A stretch of DNA of 62,320 nt, taken from NCBI GenBank assembly GCA_001414485.1, contig LLEY01000262.1:1-62320 (forward strand), read 5' to 3'. Source of the DNA: Calycina herbarum. Its lineage: Eukaryota; Ascomycota; Leotiomycetes; Helotiales; Pezizellaceae. Both the position numbers and the translations under genes were made by a program. How positions within the stretch are numbered: position 1 is the stretch's first letter; every line of letters starts with the position of its first letter. The notes beneath the pieces are model-generated. The model was given only the letters and a program-made list of their open reading frames with translations, searched no databases and was not told where the DNA came from. Of the stretch, positions 22,806-32,072 are shown one piece after another.

Positions 22806-24741
22806 ATGTATCACTCACGACGGATCGATGATTTCAATGGTTCAGATGCGGCTTATGTAGAGTATTTAGAACGCCAGCTCCAGGAGAGCCGGCGGTCTGC
22901 TTCTGAGCTGCGAGCGCACCTGCATAAGTCATTTCCTTGCCCTCTCGACTCTCCAACAAGATCTCCAGCCAACGTCACGGCCATCCTTTCAGCCAGTCTG
23001 CCTGAGAACCCTCCATTGTCAGAACCTGTCTCACGGCCTGCGTCAACTCTAGGGAACGTCCAAGGACAACTCCAGGGACACGTTCTGACAACACCAGTGC
23101 AAGAAAAACAGTTGAGATTCGTCGAGTATGATACCACCAGAAACAAAGCGAAAAATGAAAATCCTCAATGGTGTGGGGAGATGGACACCTTGTTAGGTAG
23201 TGTTCCAGAGGCGTGTTGTTGGGTGATTGAGAGGGAAAAAGTTGGAATCGATTCTACACAGAACAGGTCTATTCTGGCCCAGCTCCTTCCCAATGGTTGT
23301 GGTTCAAAATCCGAGTCACAGCTACTGCATCAACCATCGATTCCAGATTGCACCTCTCCGAGCAGCGGACTTGTGGATGCGGACACCCTGGTTGAGTGTG
23401 CGGTAGCATACGGAATCGCCACGAGAGGTTCTCAGTTACAAGCGACGCTCGCAACAAAATTGGCACTCTTCCAAGAGCTCATCTTTGTTTCGTTTATGGT
23501 GGTCCTGGTAGCCCACGGAATCCCCACGAAATTGATTAACGACGCGATGAAATATTGCTGTAAGGCTCAGAGCGAGAAGGGGTTGGAAAGAATCCGGCGT
23601 GGTGGTCTATGGGCCAATCGGTGTATTGGGACATTGGATGGCATGTCTGAGAGCGGTTGGGGACTTCGAAGCACGGAAATCTTCCTCCTTTGTAAGATGT
23701 CATATTCCTCCGATAGCTCTAGATCGCTAACGAAATAGGCGCGCGTCCCGTTGCTACATATGGCCGGTTTCCCCATGAGAGCTGCAGAGATTTCACAGAG
23801 TATTTGTTAGACTCTCGGTATACCGCGCCGTACCAGGAGTCAGGCAACTGGCTGCCGTACCATATTCCATGCATCATCAAACTCTTGGTCGGTAACAAAT
23901 TAACGTAGGACATCCGTGTTGCTGCCACCATCCCCTGCTAACGAGGTCTAGGCTGCAGCAGATATGTGAATCCCTGGAATACCCCAAAAGCTCTCTCGCA
24001 ACCTTCCAGGACCTCCTTGGTAAATACGAGCGCATGCAGTCTGATGGTAACATAAACCACGCATGAATGACGGACGACATGCTAATGTTCAAAGTTAATA
24101 CGTCTCACCCTGGGATAGCCGAACCAATCTTCGTCCTAAAGAACCATCTGTCAGACTTCTCACGAAGCAAGAAACACCTCCGGAAAAGGCCTAGGAACAA
24201 GACTACTAATAAGAGTAGGCTGGCATCTGATCGAGTAGTGAGAAGTGACAACCCCTCCACAGTCAATGGCCCACGCAGCAATACTACTACTAGCGTTCAA
24301 GCTTACTATAGAGCTCCCGAGGGGGAGTTGGGTTGTCTTCAGGATTCCCACCACAGTGCTCAGCAGCAGAATCACAGTAGTGATTCATACACCACCACCG
24401 CTATCACGCAAACTCGGGGCTCGTTGGTGGATGCATTGGATACCCAGGAGCGGGATAGGGCTGGCTTTGATCTAACACCAATGGTGGGTTTAGAGGGTTT
24501 TGACATGGCGTCAATAATGGAGATATGTGATATGCAATCAGCGACAGGCATGGTATTCGACCCGCAATCAACGACAGAGATGGACTTCGACTCCCAATTG
24601 ATGATGAATGGGTTCGACATTACATTACTAATGGAGCCAGGATCATATGTACCGCAACCTTCGCACACAGGGTATGAGCAAGATAAAGCGCAACATGTCG
24701 GAGTCGATGAGAATTTAGTAGAGTCTACAGCCGCATCTTGA
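22806..24741 (+). CDS. module gene b' (right copy): coiled-coil, probable nuclear regulator, 597 aa
   Basis: Exons 22806-23691, 23739-23904, 23952-24046 and 24095-24741; introns 47, 47 and 48 bp in phases 1, 2 and 1, identical to the left copy at 6602-8262. The third intron removes an in-frame TGA (24064-24066). The protein starts with a coiled coil (YVEYLERQLQESRR), then a Ser/Pro linker and the conserved block (LFQELIFVSFMVVLVAHG; RIRRGGLWANRCIGTL), then YHIPCIIKLLVGNKLT. A basic stretch follows (KKHLRKRPRNK), then an acidic Met/Phe/Asp-rich tail (FDMASIMEICDMQS and similar units) that looks like an activation domain. Probably a transcriptional regulator, by inference only. The stop overlaps the convergent gene at 24725-25307 by 17 bp. 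Confidence 0.8.
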
Positions 24742-25307
24742 ACAGCAAGAAGATGAAGACTGCTCTGCCGCCCCCAGCCATATCGAGAGTAACATCTCCA
24801 CCAATATAGTGAATCGATCCTGGTTTCCATACAACATCATACGCTCGTCGCTTTATGGTTTGTTCACCCTGTGCCGCTTGTTCGCTTTGTGGGGTCTGGA
24901 GACGTTGGCCCTTGACGGTGATCGTTGGATTCCCATCGGCAAGGAGTGGTATCACGACGGCAGTGTGCTGTGGCCTTATCCATACCGGGCCATTGATCAG
25001 TGCGAATACCTCTGGCTTGTAATGGCTCTCAATCTTTTGGTAGTCGACAATGTTTGCGGTGGAGGAAATCTGTCTGGTTCATTAACTGTGGCAATGTGAT
25101 ATTATACTTTCTGCTAACCTTGTGATGGGTTGTATAATACTCAGTAACCTCTCTGCAACTGGCAGTGTAAGTAAGTTTGGAGACTGGTGTTGTGTCCTTT
25201 GCGGCAAGGGCTTCTTCTCGAGTGTCATTTCCAGCCTTCTGAGCTAGACTCTGTAGTGTCTGCGTGGAGCCTTCGGTCGCATAATCAGTCGTATCATTTG
25301 TAGGCAT
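24725..25307 (-). CDS. module gene a' (right copy), 177 aa
   Basis: Exon 1 is 25307-25119 (63 codons) and exon 2 is 25069-24725 (114 codons plus stop). They are joined by a 50-bp intron with GTTAGC donor and ACAG acceptor in phase 0. The N-terminus is polar and Thr/Ala-rich. The C-terminal half is beta-like and ends in a hydrophobic segment (AVFIFLLFKM). The motif PGSIHYIGGDVTLDMAGGG matches the equivalent region of the left-copy gene at 5874-6631. Function unknown. The tail-to-tail overlap with gene b' and the same overlap in the left copy suggest the two are co-inherited partners. This copy is intact; the left copy looks frameshifted. Confidence 0.65.
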
Positions 25308-26022
25308 AGTGGAATCGCAAGCATATCCTGCAGAAGATATTGATTCGAGAAAGTCTATACAATCGCGCCTGCTTCTCTCGATGTTCCTAGTAATCTGAAG
25401 TTTCGCTCATGAATCGTGCCCACTATGATTTCGGCTTCGAATGGTCCTCGGGGTAAATAGAGGCTGCGATTTCTCATATCAGTTCCTGCAGATACTTCAT
25501 GGGAAGGATGCTATACTGAAAAGAGCCTGCAGCTAGTTGCAGCTTTGCGGCTTGTATTATGCAGCTAGGACAGATATTGTCTCTGCACCGAGGAGGCTGC
25601 AGCATATAGACGAATTCCAGACTAGGCTACTTATTGTTTCGAAGTTTCAAAACCCTCTGTTCTCTGTTTGAGGTTCGTCTGCGGGGTGTTGATGACTTGT
25701 TGGCGGGGTCGGTGGGACTCGATAGGGTTGGCAAAATGAATCTCCTTGTATGCGACAGATTTAGAAATAGACCTGTACTTGGCAGGGCTTATAGTTAGCA
25801 TAGGACACTTTGATAAAGCAAGTTCGACTTACGGATGTTCTACAAGAGTACTGTTATCGCAGCCTGAGTGAATGTCCTGATCGGTAACATATTTGTTTTC
25901 CAGGCCACGCACCTCTCGGAAAAATTAGCGCTATCTCGGCACGTCATGTGATTCATTATTGTTGATTCCTCATAAATCAGGACCGAACAGTTTTCGCCCG
26001 ATTTCTACACAGCGTCGAGCAT
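25308..26022. other. intergenic
   Basis: No coding frame above background. There are several CTGCAG-containing short repeats (25490-25600) but no arrangement I can classify. Confidence 0.35.
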
Positions 26023-27111
26023 TTGCAAGCCTTCGAATTCTGCTCCTTACGGATCCATTTTCATATTCTAAGGCTTGATTTCCCTAAAACAAGAACGGAC
26101 GGACCGTATCCATTCTCTACTGCTACGTACCATTTCACTCGACCGAAATATTCAGAGCAACGTCCTCGTATTCCACAAGGGTTTCAACAACTCCACGACA
26201 ACGAGTGGCCGCTCTACCCAGAACTTCTCCGACGCTGTATAATTGCAGACGATACCCGAGTTCTCAAATATGTGAGGAAGGGTATATCAGATCTTGAAAG
26301 TGAGAAGCATGCACTGGACATTGTACGGGAACAGACGAGTGTTCCTGTACCTCGGGCAATCAGCTACAGTGCTACGAAGGACTTTCAGCAGTTGGAAATG
26401 CACCGTATCGATGGTGAAACACTCGAAGAATGCTAGGCTACATTATCGGATCAAGAACGACGCAATATCGCCAGACAGGTTATTGCGTACTCCGGAGATT
26501 TACACAAACTACAAAACACAATGGTGGCACGTGCCATAACTTCCCGGGGAACAATCATTGATCGGATACTATTCGAAAGGCCTCTGAGTGCAAGAGATTT
26601 CATTGTCTCCTGGATGACATGTTACTCAAAGAATTCAAAAGTCTTATCTTTTATTGAGGAAAGACTCTGTTTCTGCGACCAGACTATTGTACTTACACAC
26701 CTTGATCTTTATCCAGCGAACATCATTATCGAGGAGAGAGTTGTTTCTGCCGTAATAGATTTCGAAAGCTGTGTCTACGTTCCGAAATTTTGGGGGGCTC
26801 TCGAAATATTCCGACGCGCGGCGCAACGACCAGACAGATGGTTTACAATACTTAAGGAGGAGTTTTCGCAACACCTGGACGCTGATACCTTGGTAGCCTT
26901 GGAGGATTTGGCACGGCTTTATGTTGCTTTTGGGATTTTTGCCGAAGAAGACATAGATCCTATCAAGCGAGAAGAGTCTCGGGATCGAGGCTGGCAATTA
27001 GTTAGAGATTTGGTTGGAATTGGACAAGAGAGAGACACACCAGAAGCAGAATATGAAATGTTGGCTCCCTTGACAGTGGACCATCCTTGGTGGAGAGAAC
27101 GGGCGTTTTAG
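26023..27111 (+). pseudogene. APH-type phosphotransferase pseudogene
   Basis: A single frame runs from 26023 to 27111 apart from one TAG at 26434-26436. Kinase-like motifs are clear: TSVPVPRAISY in the N-lobe, GETLEEC directly before the stop, the catalytic loop LTHLDLYPANI (H-x-D-x4-N) and the metal-binding I-D-F-E. Small-molecule APH-family proteins commonly have Trp after G-x-T-L-x-x, so the TAG most likely replaces TGG by one G-to-A change. No ATG opens the N-terminal part, so the 5' end is also lost or lies in an unseen exon. The remaining 3' frame from ATG 26521 lacks the ATP-binding lobe. Probably inactive. Confidence 0.7.
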
Positions 27112-27336
27112 AATATATTTGTACTTAGCAACTGATGAATTCGAAAGCTGAAGCGCGCTTAGAACGTACTTTATCACGGACCGAAATAGAGAAAAGCAAA
27201 AGGTCAAAAAGCATCCTGAGTGTGTCCATTGTCTATGAGCAGATAAAAAGGTTGAACTAATCAACCAACCATGTCACGTTCCTGGTCCCTGAGATCCATA
27301 CAATTTCCCTAATTTAGGAAAGTATATCTAGCTGAT

Positions 27337-27938
27337 TTAATTACCATAGTCGTGATCAATCTTGATTTGACCCTTCTTAAGCGCATCGAGCATCAACTCA
27401 GCATCTTTATCAAGCATGTCCACGTGAATAGTGTCACCACTACTAGAAGACTTAGAACCCTTCTTGCAAGCCTTATACAGAGCTTGGATCACCTGGTGCA
27501 AGGCCTTTGCTCGTTCAATAGGAATAACAGTATGGACTTTGAGGTGGATGTAGCTTTGGTCGTGTGCCAACTGTTCCTTGAGTTTGTTATGTCCAACAAG
27601 TTCAGCGGTTTCATAAGCATATTTCTTGCTGATGTGAACGACTTGCTTACACAACTCGTCGAACATGTTGCACACTGTGTCAGAATCGTTCTAGGATTGA
27701 TTAGCATTTGAAAAAATTCAAAAAGAATGAGAAAACGCACCTCGTTCATCACCTTTTCCATGTAAAAGTGATAACGGTGTTGATTTGGGTGATTTTCGAC
27801 ATCGACACCATTAGGCATGAAAACAGTGACCTTCTTGACAGTGGTGACAGTGACCTCGCCGGTGTCCTCATTCTTGACTGAGACGGGGAAGTCCTTCAAT
27901 GCGACCTTGAGGAGACGAATGCTCTTATTATGGTCCAT
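27337..27938 (-). CDS. unknown protein, 183 aa
   Basis: Exons 27938-27741 and 27690-27337 with a 50-bp intron (GTGCGT donor, GCTAATC branch, CCTAG acceptor, phase 0). I place the start at ATG 27938 because the sequence just upstream looks like a 5'-UTR intron (GTGAGT at about 28013, TTTTCACAG ending about 27960); an ATG at 27998 inside that intron would add a hydrophobic leader. The product is basic and helical, with VTVTTVKKVTVFMPNGVD near residue 40, HFYMEKVMNE at the exon junction and a Ser/Lys-rich patch near the C-terminus. No family recognised. Confidence 0.65.
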
Positions 27939-28487
27939 TGGGATAGGAATCTTGAGAACTGTGAAAAGTATAATGAGCAGGAGGTACAAGCTGAACATTT
28001 AATAGAGAACTCACTCTTGTCTGAATGCGATTAGGCTTTCAAGGTGAACCGAGGGTAAGGTGCGAGGGTAAGGTGATGACGAAAGAAGGTCTTGATGACG
28101 ATTCGAGGGGTGTGAGGGTCTTGATGACAATGCGTTAACTAGGAAATATCGCACAATGGATTGCAGAGAATACGCTGTAGCTCTGAGGGTGTTTTGTTGC
28201 ATTGGGTTATTTATTGGAAGGAAGAAGAGGCTGAAGGGTGGAAGGCTGCAAACGCAGCCAACTCTTGTACAAACAAAAGACCTTTTCTGCCATCTGTAAG
28301 TAGCCATCTGATCTTCGAAAGCGACCAATGAGAACTGTTCCAACCTGAAGTTGACGAAATGTCACCTCCGGATATGCTATTGCGAATTGAAAAGGAAATC
28401 TAATAGAGAATCCAAGGCATAAAGTTAATCACTCTTTTTTATTTTCAACTTGTAGTAGTAAAAGGAGGTCCCTATTGGTGTTATTTC
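27939..28487. other. leader of the 183-aa gene and intergenic DNA
   Basis: Contains the probable 5'-UTR intron and a set of imperfect GAGGGTCTTGATGA/GAGGGTAAGGTGATGA repeats (28045-28120). No coding frame. Confidence 0.4.
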
Positions 28488-29623
28488 ATGAGCAGCTTAG
28501 CCAATTATGTTACACGTACTGGCACTCGGAACACGCAGATCTTGAAGCTCCGGAGGCGCCACGTGCTACCTCAGGTCCCCGAGTTAAAAGGCCCACGCAC
28601 CCACTATAGCAAATTTTGCGCGCTTGAGTTTGGCCGCGCAAAATTTGTTCCCCTCTGCAATTCTTCCCGCCACCATGGCCCCCGCCTCGCCCCACCACTG
28701 GCAGACCGTTTACCTGGGCTCACACGTGCCTGGGGCGAGTTACGCAAATCATTTAGCGATTGTCGATGGCATTTCCTCAAAGGGAGTCAAAAGCCTGTTC
28801 GCCAAACAACCAAAGGACGCGCAGCCAATTGTACTTGGGACAAGACCCACCACTGTTGGATCACAGACGACCAAAAGAAGAAGATAGTGGTTACAATAGA
28901 CCAGGTCCCAGAACTTTTATTAAAAGAGCGACACACGTTCAAAAAGGGCAACAGCTCATTTGAGGCTTACATATGCAAAAAGTATACTGGTTTTAATCGA
29001 AATGATATCGGCTGTTTACGAGCATCGTTGCACCCTTCCCCCCAGCCCAACAAGCCTAAGGAGCCTGATCACCCCCCTACGAAGCCTCTGCTTAGACCAT
29101 TCACCGGCTGGCAATCAAATTGGTGGTTTGCAAAATTGTGGAGTGCCTTCCGAGGCGTCTTTCCGGAAATCCCAGCACCATCTCAGGCGAGGGAGATAGT
29201 AGATCATATCCAAGGGAAGACTGGAATCGTGTTTGTGATCGGGGCAGGTGTGTCAGTAACAAGTGGGAGTAGGTCCAATTCTGTCCTTAAGCTGTCAATT
29301 ATCTTACAAAACAAATAGTACCTGCATTTCGTACAGAGGATGGATTGTTTTCCCGAGGTGGAAAAGACATGTTCTGTTACGCATGTACCCCTGACGAGCA
29401 ACAGCAGCGCTCAAAGAAATTGGGAGAACTTGCCCAGTCCACGATGAACGCAGCTCCGACCCCTTTTCATCATATGATGGCCTTATTATCAGAACAAGAC
29501 ATATTGCACCGCCTCTATTCACAGAATATTGATGAGTTGGAGACACGATTCAAATTTCTCGAGGCAGATCCCTACGAGAAGGCTAGATATAGTAAGATGG
29601 AAAATCAGTTTGTCCGTCCTTAG
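28488..29623 (+). CDS. sirtuin-like protein, truncated catalytic domain
   Basis: The last intron is clear (29269-29318, GTAGGT donor, AATAG acceptor, phase 1). Splicing yields GIVFVIGAGVSVTSG followed by I-P-A-F-R and later LYSQNIDELE: the NAD-binding motifs of Sir2 family proteins, with Asp of G-I-P-D-F-R changed to Ala. The frame ends about 25 residues later, before the catalytic His and the four zinc Cys, so deacetylase activity is unlikely. The N-terminus is ambiguous. One model starts at ATG 28488 without splicing. The other starts at ATG 28675, which has a perfect GCCACCATGG context, and uses a 47-bp intron (28831-28877) to enter the same frame, giving 283 aa. I favour the second. Confidence 0.6.
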
Positions 29624-29843
29624 GCAGACGGACGCGATAATCATGAGAGTAGTGGGGATGACAAAACTCGAAATGTGGAATTGGATGGTATAGAGGTTGT
29701 GATTATTAGGGTGGTGTTCATTAGGGGGGGTGCGTGTTATGCAGCTTGTTGTCTGCATTGAATCTGATGGGGGGATATAAAGTGCTATTTATTTACTCCT
29801 TGTGCCATCGTCAATAAAATCAAACCTTTGTTAATCTCTAGCA

Positions 29844-30502
29844 ATGTCTGCTAATGGCAAGAAACAACCTTTTTATTTAGAATTCACAGACAACAATCCA
29901 ATGGTTCGACCTCACCCTCAATTTTATGAGCTCTTCCATCAGTACTATGGCGGCAGAATACAACCTCCAATCCCCCTTTTTCATCTTCTACAGGAGATCA
30001 GAAAATTCGACGTTGATGGCGATAAATCGACCCCGAAAGAAGAGCATTATGTGAATTTCCGCTTCATTGTTCGTGCTGCCAAGAAAGAACTCAGGATACT
30101 TAGAACTGAGATGTCACATAAGATTGAGGGCCTTGAGGGAGAAATTGCAAAACTGGGAGAGCTCTTGGAAGAAGTAGAAAAGGGGTTACGGATTATGGAA
30201 GAAAAGGGGCAATCAGACCCGGCTGTCAGAGCCGAGATCGCGCGGCGCCGTGAATTTCACAAGCTATTCGAACAGACGCGGAAAGAGAAGGAGGATGACT
30301 TGGAAAGACAGAAACAACAATCCAACCGATATTTGGAGCAAAACATGGCTGTGAAAGAACTGGAGGAACGGATCGGGGTTGTGGATGAAAGGGAGGAGTC
30401 GGAACTACTGGTTAACGAACTGGAAGCATTGGTACAAATATTCAATTCATTCATGCTAGTGGTGTTTCTCAGACTAACTCTTTGTTATAGATTACTGGTT
30501 GA
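29844..30502 (+). CDS. coiled-coil protein, 199 aa
   Basis: Exon 1 is 29844-30431; a 59-bp intron (30432-30490; GTACAA donor, GACTAAC branch, TTATAG acceptor) leads to a tiny last exon encoding ITG and stop. Unspliced, the frame would run to 30581. Residues 1-60 are ordered and aromatic (FYELFHQYYGGRIQPP). About residues 75-195 are a long charged coiled coil (GEIAKLGELLEEVEKG and following heptads). Similar proteins occur as hypotheticals in fungi; the function is unknown. Confidence 0.6.
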
Positions 30503-30583
30503 AAGAGACATTAAGCGTTGGGAGATGGGATTTCGTCTTGCTTTTCCACCTTGCCTGATGTTTAAAATGCTTACAAAGTAAAG

Positions 30584-30892
30584 TCCGACAGCCATGAACT
30601 GCTCATCCTCTGTGACACTATCTGCCGTCACGCAAGGAATGTATGTGGTTTTAAGATGACACACGAAGGGATTAAACGTAACCTGTTCGAGGATTACGAG
30701 TTTCCCGTCTTCTAACTAGAAGCTCATAACAAGCGGGCGCAGTCACTCGTCGACCGATTCAAACATGCGATTTCTATCTGCGAAGCTACCTCAGGTTGGG
30801 ATCCATTAGCAAGCAAGGAGGTCGATCCAGGAACCGGGGAAAGTCGGTCAGTTGCGCTCTGCCAAATAAAGCAGAAGGATTTTTCTTCATAA
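30584..30892 (+). pseudogene. relic coding segment
   Basis: One frame reads like protein for 100 codons (LLILCDTICRHARNVCG; RAQSLVDRFKHAISICEA), interrupted by TAA near 30716 where CAA would fit (EFPVF-stop-LEAHNK). No start codon or donor site matches the preceding coiled-coil gene. Probably a leftover 3' exon of a lost gene, possibly once part of its upstream neighbour. Confidence 0.35.
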
Positions 30893-32072
30893 TCGTGTGA
30901 AGAGTTGAAGGATAGCTTGGATAATGGAGTCGTTGAGGTCGTTAGGTCTGGTTTGGTTGCCGAAGAAGAGTACGAATGAACACGAATGAATTAGCTGCTG
31001 CAGACTGAGCTGGGGCAATTACGCTATAGAGAAAGTGGTTATTTTCTTGCTAGCGATGGGCATGGACGATCGTGAGGTGTTCGGTTTGGTTGGTTGGTCG
31101 GTCGGATGATGGCGTTGGTGGGATGGAATTCATTGGGTGATGCTTCAGGGAGTTCTTTGCTTTGTTTTCCGATCGTTGATCTTTGAGACCGTTTGTTTTT
31201 CCACAAGATACCCCCGAGCATGATGAACTTGGAAATGGGAATGGGAAGGCTCAATACACATGTACAATTGATAAACTACAGCAATGGAATTCAAATGTTT
31301 CTAAGTAGTAAGGACTCGTTCGAAGTCAGGATGCCGTACCAAAACGGATATCACCAAAAGAAACCACATGCTCTTTCCTGGGCCCACTACCTATATTGAA
31401 AGTCTATACCCACAACCCAGTAATTGGTCCCAGTTCCTCATCTCCTTGGAGAGTTATATCTCTCAGCGAAAATATCGCCATGTAGCGTTGAGAAAATTTC
31501 ACCCGAGGGTGTGGTGGTGTTTTGGATTCAGGTACAAATGTAGCATGCAACTTTCGGACGACCTCACACCTAATACCTCATACCTCGTGCAGAAGAGAGA
31601 AATAGGAAAGAAAGAAATGCAAAAGGAATCCTCTAGCTCGCTGTCAACCCACGTGATGACAGTATGCCCAAAGATGCACCTCTATGCAATGCTACCTTAC
31701 CTCACCGCACACCTAACTATAGCCTAATGCCGTCAGAAATCCTATCATGAGCACAGGATTATTTAATTAAACACCTTTCATTTGGACACTTGCGGTAGGT
31801 AACATTGAAAGTGACCTGCAAATATGCCATCTGTAAACACCTAACCAGCCATCGTACAACATATTCGTCTCAAGTTCCGCAATGTATCTTCCTATGCGTC
31901 ATCGATCCGAGACTGCAATGCAAAGTTCTCAAGGACTTTTCATTGTCCCGATTCTTGCTGGCCTTCAACTCTGGGAAAATACAATGGTGAAAAAAACATG
32001 CCCAGCTCCCCATTTCCTGTTCACATACTCTAACAGTCAAATTTCGGATTCTCGCCCCCAATGACTTGAAAA
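30893..32072. other. gene-poor stretch
   Basis: Short frames in all directions, none splice-linked. Repeated GGTTGGTTGGTCGGTC (31085-31105) is simple sequence. The right part holds the 3' flank of the dynamin-like gene. Confidence 0.4.

Noticed and set aside
26644..26997. Minus-strand frame opposite the APH-like pseudogene
   Set aside because: The plus strand carries the catalytic-loop motif; the antisense frame has no motif or start support.
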